64,000 bases of DNA, from contig RDZR01000032.1 of NCBI GenBank assembly GCA_004294095.1, positions 1-64,000 on the forward strand, given 5' to 3'. This DNA is from Verrucomicrobiota bacterium. GTDB lineage: Bacteria; Verrucomicrobiota; Verrucomicrobiia; Verrucomicrobiales; Akkermansiaceae. Below are positions 34,580 to 44,200 of the stretch, one piece after another. The notes under the pieces were generated by a model. It worked only from the letters and a program-made list of their open reading frames with translations. It was not told the origin of the DNA and did not search any database. Position numbers and translations under genes: made by a program. Position 1 is the stretch's first letter, and every line of letters starts with the position of its first letter.

Positions 34580-35472
34580 AGATGAGGATTGCTCCCCTGC
34601 CCACTCCTCCAAGATCTACCAATCCTGAGTTGACGCCACTAAGCGCGAACTTGCAGCCATTGCCAATCGCACCTCAACGCTGGCGGGCAAAACTGAGTCA
34701 ATTCGCATGTCCCCTACCCACAATTACTTCTGATGGACTAGATAAACTCTCTCAGCGAGAGCCTTTGTTAGATAATATCAAGCAGACAGTATTGTTAGAA
34801 ACGAATGAACAACCATTTACCGATCAAGATTTAAAAGAGGCCTTATCACCGATCATCGAAGAAGCGATGAAGCAAGCTGTTAGCTCACGCGAGCGCGGCA
34901 TGGATGATCAGTTAGAACCAATGTTGCGCGCGACGATTAGGCATGTGATGGCAGAGTCATCAGCACAAGGTCCATTCCGTCAATTACGTCCGTTAGATCG
35001 GATCTCCTGGCTGCTTCAGGCATTATTTACCAGCCGCACTTTTGATGAGTTATTGTTTGAAAAAACTAGGCGCTTCATGGTCGAAGAAGTTTTTTTAATC
35101 GATCGCGAGACACTCGCGATGATTTCTTACGCGAGTCGAGATCCTGCGCGCCATGCATCCGCCAAGCGCGTTAAAAATACGATCCATCGATTGGTGAATC
35201 ATGTGCGCTATGAAGATGGCAAATTACAGCCAATCATCGAGCTCTATCAGGGCCGCAGCGCTCGTGCCTACGAGGGGCAATTCACGATTTTAGTAGCCGT
35301 AATGCGCGGCACACCAAGCCAGGTGGTGCCTGCCGATTTGAAATTTTCTTTGCGCCGCATCGAAGATTTTTTCCGTGCAGAATTAAGTAAACTAGGCACT
35401 CCATTGTTGCGAGAACTCCAGCCATTTTTGGAAGACTGCTTGCTGATTCAAGCTCCCGCCACGCGGCAATGA
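34576..35472 (+). CDS. Unknown protein, second of a coupled pair; possible soluble module of OmpA-like proteins
   Basis: The ATG at 34576 overlaps the upstream stop (298 residues). The N-terminal 60 residues are Pro-rich. Then come LKEALSPIIEEAMKQAVSSRE, a helical middle (SWLLQALFTSRTFDELLFEKTRRFMVEEVFLIDRETLAMISY, near 150), and a mixed domain with LVAVMRGTPSQVV. The order of P.IEEA, EEVFLIDRETL and VMRG resembles, from memory, the cytoplasmic part of some OmpA-tailed proteins of cyanobacteria and proteobacteria. No OmpA domain is present here. Function unknown. Confidence 0.6.
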   Translation: MKMRIAPLPTPPRSTNPELTPLSANLQPLPIAPQRWRAKLSQFACPLPTITSDGLDKLSQREPLLDNIKQTVLLETNEQPFTDQDLKEALSPIIEEAMKQAVSSRERGMDDQLEPMLRATIRHVMAESSAQGPFRQLRPLDRISWLLQALFTSRTFDELLFEKTRRFMVEEVFLIDRETLAMISYASRDPARHASAKRVKNTIHRLVNHVRYEDGKLQPIIELYQGRSARAYEGQFTILVAVMRGTPSQVVPADLKFSLRRIEDFFRAELSKLGTPLLRELQPFLEDCLLIQAPATRQ

Positions 35473-35534
35473 GATTGGGCATTTGACAATCGCCCCTTGA
35501 CCCCAGGGCAATCGCCCACTACCACCATCCGCGT

Positions 35535-36731
35535 ATGGGATTTCACACACTTGGGCTCTCCGCAGCCGTTCTGGAAGCCATTGAGGAATCTGGATATAAT
35601 ACACCGACGCCGATTCAGGCGCAGGCCATTCCAATCATTCTCGAAGGCAGAGATGTAATCGGGGCTTCGCAAACGGGAACAGGAAAAACTGCCGCGTTCG
35701 CGCTGCCCTCGCTCTCCAAAACAGAAAAAATAGGCAAACCACAGATCTTGGTGTTAGAACCAACCCGCGAGCTTGCGCATCAAGTGGCCGAACAATTTGA
35801 AAAATACGGCAAGCACACCGGCATGAAAGTCGCCCTGCTCTACGGCGGGGTCGGCATCGGTGCTCAATCGGAACAATTAATGGCCGGCGCGGATATCGTC
35901 GTCGCCACGCCTGGCCGCCTCGTCGATCATTTCTATCGCACCACGATGCGCTTTGGCGCGGTGAAAGTTCTCATCCTCGATGAGGTGGACCGCATGCTGG
36001 ACATGGGTTTTCTTCCGCAAGTGAGAAAAATCGTCAACCTCTGCCCGTGGGAAGGCAGACAGACCCTGCTCTTTTCGGCGACGATGCCACCGGCGATTCA
36101 GACCTTTGCGCAATGGTGTTTGACCGATCCACTGAGCATTGAAGTTGCACGCACATCGATTCCGACCAGCGTCACGCACGCTTTTTATCCTGTGGCCATG
36201 GATCAGCGCGATGAGATCATGTTAGAATTGCTCAAGCAAACCGACTACCACTCGGTGATGATTTTCACCCGCACGCGCAAGGAAGCAGACGAGCTGACCT
36301 CGCTAATTAAATCCACGGGCCAGAAAAAAGTCGCGGCCATGCATTCAGACATCAGTCAAGTGGACCGCATGAAGGCCCTCGCCGGATTTAAGGCAGGTGA
36401 TTACGAGATTTTGGTGGCGACGGATGTGGCAGCTCGCGGCATCGATATTTCTGGGGTTTCCCATGTGATCAATTACCGCGTGCCGGAAAATGCCGAGGAC
36501 TACGTGCACCGCATTGGCCGCACCGGCCGAGCTTCTGCCGAGGGCGATGCATTCACTATTCTAACAGCTGATGAATTGGATTATGCCAAATCTGTTGAAG
36601 TGTTCATTGATCAAGAAATTCCGCGGCGTAAACTTGAAGATTTTAACTACACTTACACCGCTCTGTTAGACGACACCCCAATCAAGCCGGTTCGCCGCAA
36701 AAAAACGGGTGGAGGAAAAAAACGCCGCTGA
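35535..36731 (+). CDS. DEAD-box RNA helicase (RhlE/DbpA-like)
   Basis: The 398-residue ATP-dependent RNA helicase has the Q motif (F.TLGLSAAVLEAIEESGYNTPTPIQAQ), motif I ASQTGTGKT, Ia PTRELAHQ, motif II DEVD in place of DEAD, SAT, and in the second domain TDVAARGID and HRIGRTGRA. The Val in motif II occurs in some RhlE-type proteins and should not stop ATP hydrolysis. The short basic tail (PVRRKKTGGGKKRR) probably binds RNA. Roles could be ribosome assembly or mRNA decay. Confidence 0.92.
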   Translation: MGFHTLGLSAAVLEAIEESGYNTPTPIQAQAIPIILEGRDVIGASQTGTGKTAAFALPSLSKTEKIGKPQILVLEPTRELAHQVAEQFEKYGKHTGMKVALLYGGVGIGAQSEQLMAGADIVVATPGRLVDHFYRTTMRFGAVKVLILDEVDRMLDMGFLPQVRKIVNLCPWEGRQTLLFSATMPPAIQTFAQWCLTDPLSIEVARTSIPTSVTHAFYPVAMDQRDEIMLELLKQTDYHSVMIFTRTRKEADELTSLIKSTGQKKVAAMHSDISQVDRMKALAGFKAGDYEILVATDVAARGIDISGVSHVINYRVPENAEDYVHRIGRTGRASAEGDAFTILTADELDYAKSVEVFIDQEIPRRKLEDFNYTYTALLDDTPIKPVRRKKTGGGKKRR

Positions 36732-36794
36732 TTGCAAGGTGGATTTCCCAAAACTTGTTCTTCACACGAGCTCAAATTGTGGCATTTATGGTGA

Positions 36795-37541
36795 ATGCGA
36801 AATTTTTTGATTCCACTGGTTGCATGCTTGATGGGCTCAGCGTTGCTCTCCTCATGCGGCGTGGCACCAGAATTGAAGCCTAGCTTAGGCGGCTACGGGC
36901 GCGACGAATATGGCCATCGCCCAGGGCCGCAGGGATTTCGCACCGTCATCTTAGATGCCGGGCACGGCGGCAAAGATAGTGGCGCAATTAGCCAGCACAC
37001 GGGCATGAAGGAAAAAGACCTTACGCTTGATACCGTGAAACGAGTCCGCGCGGAACTAGGGAGCGAATTCAACGTCGTCCTGATGCGAAATGGCGATTAT
37101 TTTATCGATTTGGATGAACGTGTGGCGCGCACCAATCAATATGCCAATGCAATTCTCGTCAGCATCCACTATAACAGTAGTAGATCACCGTCAACGCGTG
37201 GCGTGGAAACGTATTACTGGCGAGTCGATAGCCATGGGTTAGCAACTCGTAGCCAGCGTGCGATGACCTCCGTGGCTGGCGAATCTAACAGCCGCGGGCT
37301 TGTCCGGCGCCGCATACGTCTCACGCGCAATCCACAGATTCCTTGTCTATTGTTAGAACTTGGATATCTGAGCCACGCTCAAGAAAGCCGTCTCGTAGCA
37401 TCTCCGGAATATCGGCAAAAGCTGGCGCGAGGGATTGCCGGAGCGATTCGCCAGCAAGCGCAAATCGGCGATGCTGGCACAGGCCCGCTGCCGCGCCCAA
37501 TCAACGCGCCTCCAAGCCGGCCAACCGACGCGCCTGAATAA
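36795..37541 (+). CDS. N-acetylmuramoyl-L-alanine amidase lipoprotein (Amidase_3)
   Basis: The 248-residue zinc amidase cuts the bond between MurNAc and the stem peptide. It has lipobox LLSSCG near residue 21, zinc ligands in ILDAGHGGKDSG (His), MKEKDLTL (Glu) and VSIHYNSS (His), and catalytic Glu in LLELGYLS. The C-terminus is a Pro-rich tail. It is an outer-membrane or inner-membrane anchored cell-separation enzyme, and the next gene follows 18 bases later. Confidence 0.9.
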   Translation: MRNFLIPLVACLMGSALLSSCGVAPELKPSLGGYGRDEYGHRPGPQGFRTVILDAGHGGKDSGAISQHTGMKEKDLTLDTVKRVRAELGSEFNVVLMRNGDYFIDLDERVARTNQYANAILVSIHYNSSRSPSTRGVETYYWRVDSHGLATRSQRAMTSVAGESNSRGLVRRRIRLTRNPQIPCLLLELGYLSHAQESRLVASPEYRQKLARGIAGAIRQQAQIGDAGTGPLPRPINAPPSRPTDAPE

Positions 37542-37559
37542 TTTCTAGATTCATTGATC

Positions 37560-38414
37560 ATGAAACCCATCCATTACGCGATTGCAGTGATTATGCTGGT
37601 GATAGGAATTCTCATTGGCCATCAACTTCCAAAGATCACTGGAAATGAGGCTGAGGCAGCCTCATCTAACCAAAGCGATTCTCTCCAAGATGAAGCAAGG
37701 ATGAATGCCCAAAGCAATCACACCGGGAAAACCATCGCGCCAAGCAATAGGACCAAACTTGCGGAGCGCGATATGAAGCACCAAGGCAAAAGCGGCCGAG
37801 TCGCCATCCCATTGGAAAAAGTAGCGAAAATCTTGGAATCACGTCCTACTTACCAAGATCATTTTTTTAACAACCAACAAGCACTGGATGAAGCACTGAC
37901 CATGCTTGGTGCCAATGATGACGAAAAAGCGCGCGTGCTGCAAGTGATGGACCAAACCAGAGAAGACATCCTGAGTGCGGAAAAGCGCCTTTTACGTCCA
38001 GAGTATGCCGCAGATGGCAGCATGAGCATCGATTTTTCTCCAATGGCAGAAAGTGTGCAGCATATCCTCAACCGCACTCAAGAAGGCATCCGCGGCGCAT
38101 TGCCTGCGGACTTGAGCGAGACTTTAGTCAAATCAATCAAATGGGATCGGTTCTATGGCGATATGGCCACCGATTCGACAAACAACAACGGCAAAGTCGA
38201 TTTCAAATTAAGCCGGAATCAGATGGGCATGATCGAATATTCCGTTGTTTTTGGCAATCGAGGCTCGATCGCTGGCAGCTCTAGCCCAGTGAATGAAACT
38301 CACCGCCACTCCGCAAGTTTACCCGCAGATGATTATTTTCCTGAGCGCTGGAAACCACTTTTCAAAGGTATCAAGATGGCGGTGATCGAGGAAATTGAAG
38401 ATACAAAACCATGA
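37560..38414 (+). CDS. Membrane-anchored protein of unknown function
   Basis: The start is the ATG at 37560 (284 residues). One N-terminal membrane segment (IHYAIAVIMLVIGILIGHQL) is followed by a polar exported region rich in Asn, Gln and Ser, then a folded domain (about 80-280). That domain has helical DEALTMLGANDDEKARVLQVMDQTREDILSAEKRLL. I recognise no family. The distance to the amidase suggests a shared transcript. Confidence 0.6.
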   Translation: MKPIHYAIAVIMLVIGILIGHQLPKITGNEAEAASSNQSDSLQDEARMNAQSNHTGKTIAPSNRTKLAERDMKHQGKSGRVAIPLEKVAKILESRPTYQDHFFNNQQALDEALTMLGANDDEKARVLQVMDQTREDILSAEKRLLRPEYAADGSMSIDFSPMAESVQHILNRTQEGIRGALPADLSETLVKSIKWDRFYGDMATDSTNNNGKVDFKLSRNQMGMIEYSVVFGNRGSIAGSSSPVNETHRHSASLPADDYFPERWKPLFKGIKMAVIEEIEDTKP

Positions 38415-38461
38415 TTCTGAAAAAAACTTGAGGCGCATCGCATTTTCCAGCGATTTACCAG

Positions 38462-38490
38462 TTGACACACTGCTCAGAGCTTCCTAGTTT
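38462..38490 (+). promoter_or_regulatory. Promoter of the rplM-rpsI operon
   Basis: A perfect -35 TTGACA (38462-38467) is 17 bases from TAGTTT (38485-38490), 55 bases before the rplM start. Between promoter and gene lies a CACTCGGTGAGTG hairpin, where an L13-type autoregulatory leader could be, though I cannot show that. Confidence 0.6.
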
Positions 38491-38545
38491 TCCCGCCCTT
38501 CACCCACACTCGGTGAGTGCAGAGATTTTTAGACACTAGATTCCA

Positions 38546-38977
38546 ATGAAGACGTTTTCCGCCAAGCCACATGAAGTCGAGCGTAAGTGGCACATCATCG
38601 ATGCCAAAGGCAAAGTCCTCGGCCAAGTCGCCGTCGAAGCTGCCCGTTTGCTGCGTGGCAAGCATAAGCCGATTTTCACCTCTCATGTGGATACGGGTGA
38701 CTTTGTCATCGTGGTGAATGCCGATCAAGTCGTGCTCACTGGCACTAAAGAAAATTCCAAGATTTACAGCCGTTTCTCCGGCTATGTGGGTGGAAAAAAA
38801 GTAGAAACTCCACGTATCGTGCGCGAGCGTCGGCCAATCTTGTTAGTCGAGCGAGCCGTTTGGGGCATGCTTCCCAAGACTCGTCTGGGCCGCACCCAAT
38901 TTACCAAGCTCAAAGTTTATCCCGGTGAGCAACACCCTCACGAAGCACAGCAACCTTCGGTTTACGAAATCCGCTAA
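38546..38977 (+). CDS. rplM: 50S ribosomal protein L13 (uL13)
   Basis: The 143-residue L13 is typical: [41 protein letters not shown], the [10 protein letters not shown] region, AVWGMLPK(T)RLGR and [14 protein letters not shown]. It binds 23S rRNA early in assembly. It forms the usual rplM-rpsI operon, 21 bases before rpsI. Confidence 0.97.
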   Translation: MKTFSAKPHEVERKWHIIDAKGKVLGQVAVEAARLLRGKHKPIFTSHVDTGDFVIVVNADQVVLTGTKENSKIYSRFSGYVGGKKVETPRIVRERRPILLVERAVWGMLPKTRLGRTQFTKLKVYPGEQHPHEAQQPSVYEIR

Positions 38978-38998
38978 CATTTCATTTTCACCATTATT

Positions 38999-39394
38999 AT
39001 GTCCGCTACAATGACACAAAGTGCCACCGGCCGCAGAAAAACCGCAGTGGCTCGCGTTTGGCTCAGTGAAGGCACCGGCCAGATCATCATCAATGATCGC
39101 AGTTTTGAAGAATATCTTCCCACCATGGAGCTTCAAAATGCCGTGCTTGCTCCGTTCCTTGCTTTATCACTTACCAATAAGTTTGATTTAAAAGTCGCCG
39201 TTAAAGGTGGCGGCAAGCAATCGCAGTCCATTGCCATTCGTCATGCACTTTCCCGCTCACTCACTCATGTGGATGAGGCGCATCGTAAAGTCATCAAGCC
39301 GCTTGGTTATCTAACACGTGACCCAAGAATGAAAGAGCGTAAAAAGCCTGGACAACCCGGTGCTCGCAAGCGCTTCCAATTCTCGAAGCGTTAA
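38999..39394 (+). CDS. rpsI: 30S ribosomal protein S9 (uS9)
   Basis: The 131-residue S9 has ATGRRKTAVARVWL near the start, then GGGKQSQSIAIRHALSRSL, and ends in the conserved DPRMKERKKPGQPGARKRFQFSKR. The last residues reach the P-site tRNA in the ribosome. A shorter start at the second Met (MTQSATGRR) is possible. A terminator follows. Confidence 0.97.
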   Translation: MSATMTQSATGRRKTAVARVWLSEGTGQIIINDRSFEEYLPTMELQNAVLAPFLALSLTNKFDLKVAVKGGGKQSQSIAIRHALSRSLTHVDEAHRKVIKPLGYLTRDPRMKERKKPGQPGARKRFQFSKR

Positions 39395-39421
39395 TTCACA
39401 AAATTCTCTTTTCGTTTCATC

Positions 39422-39458
39422 AAAAAAAGCCACACCAAATCGGGGTGGTTTTTTTTGC
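39422..39458. terminator. Terminator after rpsI
   Basis: A-rich DNA, a GCCACACC/GGGGTGG stem with one mismatch around AAATC, and eight T residues form a hairpin terminator. The A-run on the left lets it also serve the rhodanese gene on the opposite strand. Confidence 0.75.
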
Positions 39459-39485
39459 GTGCCAATTGCGGCAAAATGGGTGACT

Positions 39486-39845
39486 TCAACCATAGCGAGG
39501 CATCACTCGATCAATTTCGATTGCCCATTGCTCGATGCCACCTGCCATGGAAAAAACATGAACAATCCCCCACTCTCTAAGCATCATCGCGGCGCGCAGT
39601 GAACGCATGCCGTGGTGGCAATAGACAACCACCCCACGAGAATGAGATTGGGATAGGATCAATCGCTTTTCAGAAAAATCTCCGAGAGGGATCCAATCGC
39701 TACCAGCAATCTGGCAATATGCACGCTCATCCTCTTCGCGGCAATCAAGCAACCATGGCCGCTCGCTTTCCGGCAGTGATTGCAATGCGGCAACTTGCCA
39801 AACAGAAACTTCCCATGTGAGAGCTGGATCTGGTAATCCATTCAT
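39486..39845 (-). CDS. Single-domain rhodanese-like protein
   Basis: The start is the ATG at 39845, which overlaps the stop of the L,D-transpeptidase gene as ATGA (119 residues). The rhodanese fold is clear: LLDCREEDERAYCQIAGSDWIPLGDF, the active-site loop YCHHGMRS with the sulfur-carrying Cys, and MAGGIEQWA. Such proteins move sulfane sulfur. Translational coupling to a cell-wall enzyme is unexplained and may be chance. Confidence 0.88.
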   Translation of the reverse strand: MNGLPDPALTWEVSVWQVAALQSLPESERPWLLDCREEDERAYCQIAGSDWIPLGDFSEKRLILSQSHSRGVVVYCHHGMRSLRAAMMLREWGIVHVFSMAGGIEQWAIEIDRVMPRYG

Positions 39846-40468
39846 TCGACGATCACCGGTGTGCCGATCGATACGTTGTTGAAAAAATGCTCTGACATGT
39901 GATGAGGCATGCGGATGCACCCGTGGGATGCCGCATATCCCGGTAAATAGCCAGTATGCATGCCGATACCGCCGTTGAAGCGCATGAAATTAGGCATCGG
40001 CGCGTTGTAGAAGACTGCTCCGGGCGGGACTTTATCGGTGCGGATGTCCACGCTATCATCGATCGTCTTTCCAGTCGCACGATCTTTAAACACTCCGTAA
40101 GCGGATGACTTATGGTCTTTGTTTTTTTGAGTAATTTTATAACGTCCAGCAGGTGTGCCGCTGTCTTCTTTGCCGCTCGAAATTTTCGAGACCCCCACCA
40201 AATTTCCTCCTTTATAGAAATACGCTTTTTGCTCAGAGCGATTGATTCGGATCAATGGACTGCCGCTCACCCCATCACCTTCCCAATAGGAAATATCATC
40301 ATGAATCGCTGGTGGCGGATGATGCGGGCCGCCTGAGGTTTGCTGAAAAATCGGGCCTCCCACTCCAGCCATGTATCCAGCACTCGCAGGGCCAGAAGGC
40401 GCACATGAAGCTAGAGAAAAAAATACAGCAGCACCAAGCATTGCTTGGACATGGTCGGAAATTTTCAT
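39842..40468 (-). CDS. L,D-transpeptidase lipoprotein (YkuD domain)
   Basis: The 208-residue protein has lipobox SLASCA near residue 22 and a YkuD domain (about 70-208) with SPLIRINRSEQKAYFYKGG, SSGKEDSGTPAGRYKI, and the active site MHTGYLPGYAASHGCIRMP (His and catalytic Cys). It links stem peptides through 3-3 bonds or attaches proteins to peptidoglycan. It is a typical envelope enzyme, here probably attached to a membrane. Confidence 0.9.
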   Translation of the reverse strand: MKISDHVQAMLGAAVFFSLASCAPSGPASAGYMAGVGGPIFQQTSGGPHHPPPAIHDDISYWEGDGVSGSPLIRINRSEQKAYFYKGGNLVGVSKISSGKEDSGTPAGRYKITQKNKDHKSSAYGVFKDRATGKTIDDSVDIRTDKVPPGAVFYNAPMPNFMRFNGGIGMHTGYLPGYAASHGCIRMPHHMSEHFFNNVSIGTPVIVE

Positions 40469-40508
40469 GCACCAAATATGCTTAAAAAGGATATAAAGTC
40501 AAATTTTC

Positions 40509-41228
40509 TTAAGGATTCGTCTGAGCCGCCTTATTTTCAAGAGCAGCCTGTTCTCTTGATTCAGCAATCATTTTAACACCTAATTCCCCTTGGCGAAGAT
40601 CTTCTGGCTTGATGATGAAGGCAAGAATGCGAGTTTGGTCCGTGATGTTCCAAACAGAATCGTAAAGGAGCTTGTTGGCTTCTTTTTCAAACGCCATCTG
40701 GACTTGGGTGGCTGCATCTGGCTTTAGATCGGGACGAACTAATACAGGTGTCCAGTTTGCAGGAAGTCGCGCCACTTTTTCACCGCATTTGATGAGAATA
40801 TTGGCTCCAAATGTGTTGAAAATTTTCGCAGATCCCCACCCAAATCCCTGCTGGCTGTCATCTACCACCAATAGCCGTAGTCCGGTTGCCGCTTTTTTGT
40901 CCGGCAAAAGCAAAATCAATGGGCGCGTGATTCCTTGTGGATTGGGAATTACCATGTCCGTATGGGGTAGTGGCGGCTTTGCCGTCGCTGACGGTGTGTC
41001 CAGAGCGCGTAAAATCATCGGCTTGCCTTCCGCTGGCATTGGCAAACGCGAGGTTCTGGATCGCTCACTTAAGTCTTCGATAAGCTGCAATTTTTCACCC
41101 GCTACCCATACCAGCTTCCGCTGGGCCACACTTTCATCCCATGCCAAGATCTTTGCACCTTGCCCGTAAACCGAAGAGACAGCAGTCATTGCACAAAAAA
41201 CAGCGCATAAGGAAATTAATTTTCTCAT
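40509..41228 (-). CDS. Secreted partner protein of the first Verru_Chthon-A-like gene
   Basis: The start is the ATG at 41228 (MRKLISLCAVF, 239 residues); the open frame begins upstream but the signal peptide starts here and ends near VYG-QG. It follows the giant Verru_Chthon-A-like gene by 42 bases. Residues about 118-220 (RLLVVDDSQQGFGWGSAKIFN to AFIIKP) can be aligned by eye with the partial protein at 63380, which follows the second Verru_Chthon-A-like gene in the same way (RLQVVDASPQKFAKGHMMWFN). No known domain is recognised. The constant pairing suggests that the two products work together outside the cytoplasm. Confidence 0.7.
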   Translation of the reverse strand: MRKLISLCAVFCAMTAVSSVYGQGAKILAWDESVAQRKLVWVAGEKLQLIEDLSERSRTSRLPMPAEGKPMILRALDTPSATAKPPLPHTDMVIPNPQGITRPLILLLPDKKAATGLRLLVVDDSQQGFGWGSAKIFNTFGANILIKCGEKVARLPANWTPVLVRPDLKPDAATQVQMAFEKEANKLLYDSVWNITDQTRILAFIIKPEDLRQGELGVKMIAESREQAALENKAAQTNP

Positions 41229-41270
41229 AGGTGAGAGATAATGAACGCCAACGACAAAAAAATGCAAGTC

Positions 41271-44200
41271 TTACAATTCTTCTGGAGCCAATTCACGATA
41301 CGAAACAATCTCAAATCGCCTGCCGAATATGCGATTAACGGTAGATTTCAAGCCAAGAATGGGTGTGTAGGCAGGATCTAACGAATCCACAAATTCTGGA
41401 ACACGCTGCACCACGGCCTCAATCACGACCTTGGCCTTGATCCTATTGGTAGCTGCATCGAATGATTCACCGTAGCCTCGAATCGTGAACGTATCTGAAC
41501 GAGCGGTCAAACGTGGGCCGATTGAGTTAAGAACATCTGCTTGAGTCAAGTAACCAGGAATGGAGACACCGGTGTCTTTGTCTGGCGCGACAAGGTTGTT
41601 GCGCCCCTCCTCCGAATAAATGGTTTCATCGATTTCTTGGTAATTCACATTCGAATTGATGCGGGCCTTCCCTATCGCAGCTTGAATAGCCCCTGCTAAA
41701 CCTTCTTCCGCACCACTCAACTGACGATTGACAAACTCACCCAACGATAGAAAAGGACCGCGTTTTTGGACTTGCTTAACGATCTCAAGTGCAAGGGTAT
41801 TGACCTCAGCACTGGTAAGTCCTCGGTAGCCTTCCCAATTGTCATTCGCTTCATTACGAGGACGACTCATGCGGGAGAAATAGCTCAGGCCTTTGCGAGG
41901 CGGGCCTCCATTATCGACTGTGAAATTAGCATCCTGCAAGCCTGAGAGCAGAGCAGTCCAAGCACCCACACTCATGGAATTTACGTTGAACGCGCCATCT
42001 AACATCAAGTTGCCAGCTATTTTAAGGCAGCCTTCAGGCTGGCTCAGTTCATTCAACAAGGCATCATTCGATTTACCACCCGTGTGAAGGACCATGGAAG
42101 AATTACGAAGAGGAAACTCACTGGGATCATTCATAAAATCCTGCAAAACATTCGTGTAAGGTTTGTTGATTCTGCCATTCTCATCATTCCATGAGTTTTT
42201 ACCACCAGTAGCTGATGGTGAAACGTCAGATGCCACACCCGAGAAAAAGTATTTATCCCATAATGCTTCATTTGCGAGATAAGAAAAGTCAACAACTGGA
42301 AAATCCGTAGTCAGTGTAATCTTATCAACATCTCTGATGCTATCTAATCTAATACTATGACCTGCCTCAATTTTTTTCATTGCGATGGAGCGTGACATAT
42401 ATGGCATCGCCCAACTATTGCCAATCTGGAAAGCCGTCGAGAATGCGCTAGTCGAGATGTCTAAATGTTGAAATCCAGCCAAAGAAAGGAGTGGCGTTTG
42501 CGGCACTTCAAAAAACGGCAAAGATGTTTTGCCCTGCCCGGCTGAATGATTAACTCCGGAATAAGCATTACCATTTCGATCTAGACTAAGCGGAGCATCA
42601 ATGTTGCTAAAGTATGGCTCTAAAACTAAATCATACTGAGGTCCACTTGTTGCCTTGTCAAAGTTGGACAAAATTGGGTTAGTAAATGCGCTTCTTGGAT
42701 TAGTGGTGAAAAGTAGATCCCCCGTCTGAAAAATAGGAGTTCCAGCCGGTAAATTAGAAGTTCCAGCCTTTGCGGTTCGGCGATAATAGGTGATTTTGGC
42801 CAGTGGAATAGACTCAGTTGTAGATAAACGCACAGCGCTACTAGAATCAATTCCGCCCTTTGTAGAAGGCTGCGTGCGACCTTGGCCCCATTCTTTATCT
42901 CGTGGTGATGAAAAATGCATCTCTGAAATTACATTTCTATTACGGTTAACAGGATCTGAAAAACTAAAATTACGTCCATCTTCCATCACAATAAAACTTT
43001 CAAATTTGCCAGCACTATAGCGAATTGCGCCTGAAAATGTATCTAGCTCTTTAAATATATATGGACCACCTTGATGCGCCGCAGTGCCGTCAAACCCATC
43101 TACTCCAGTAATAGAGTCAGCCAAGTGCATTTTGACCGCAATGCCTGAATTAAATCTCAAGTCCGACGAATCTGCGATTGGTATCATATCGAATGTTCTC
43201 TCTAGAATACTAGGTATCCTCTGAAAAGCCTGCAGTCCAGGACTTCTTAGCTGGAATGCTTTTAGCTCACCAGGAGCTAGGCGAATAGGCGCTGGATTAC
43301 TTTTATTCCCATTACTCGATAGATATAAATAAAAGTAAGGCCAGTCAGAACGACCTTCAATCATGCCTGGCTTGGCGTTAAAAAAATGAGTAAGTGTACC
43401 TCCCCCAGGTCTGAAGGTTTTATTCCTTCCGGCGACACCTGATTCTCCTGTCCCTTTTCGAACGATGGCCCAACCTTCATGTCCAAAGGGAAAATCTAGC
43501 AGAGGATAAACCACAAGACCAGGAGATTCAACGGCGACATTGTAAGGATTCCAAATGACAACGACTGGATTGATGACTAAGCAAAATTTGCCGTCTGCGT
43601 TAATTTGTACGCTCATAGTCATCACTAATCGGTCGAGAACAGGCTGCAAAGGTCTATTCGCATTGCCGGGACCAGCCTTCAGATCGTTATAACCTTCTGA
43701 AACCGCAGGATGAACGCCGAGTCGAGTAAATGCTGTCGGTGATCCGTCACCACCATATAAATGGAACGCAGAGCGATAGTGGCTACGAAGAGTATCGAAT
43801 GTCGCTGCTGCTGAGCCAGGGAAATTAACATCTCGCGGCTGACGTGAATAGAGAACTGACACGGTAGTATTCCCATCCTCAGCCATAGGAGTATATAAAG
43901 GAACCTGGCCTTGATAGCTTGGGTTATCACTACTGCGAAATGGGTTATCAAAATCGTTCCATACATCTTGTGCAAACTGGCTGCTCGGCATCTCAAAAGC
44001 AAGGCTGAGATCTACTTTCAAGCCACCGTTGACAACGTCGGTAAGCAATCCACGCGAATCCGTGGTTAAATCATAGCGATAGATGTTCGGATCTTGGGGG
44101 AATGACTGATCTCCACGGAATGCTTCAATCACAGGATCTTCAATTCTAAGTTGGCTTAGTGAAAGCACTCGACTCGCCATTAGATTGAAACCTGCGTTAG

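Noticed and set aside
35979-35990. DEVD in place of DEAD read as an inactive helicase
   Set aside because: All other helicase motifs are intact and DEVD is tolerated in this family, so it is not evidence of loss of function.
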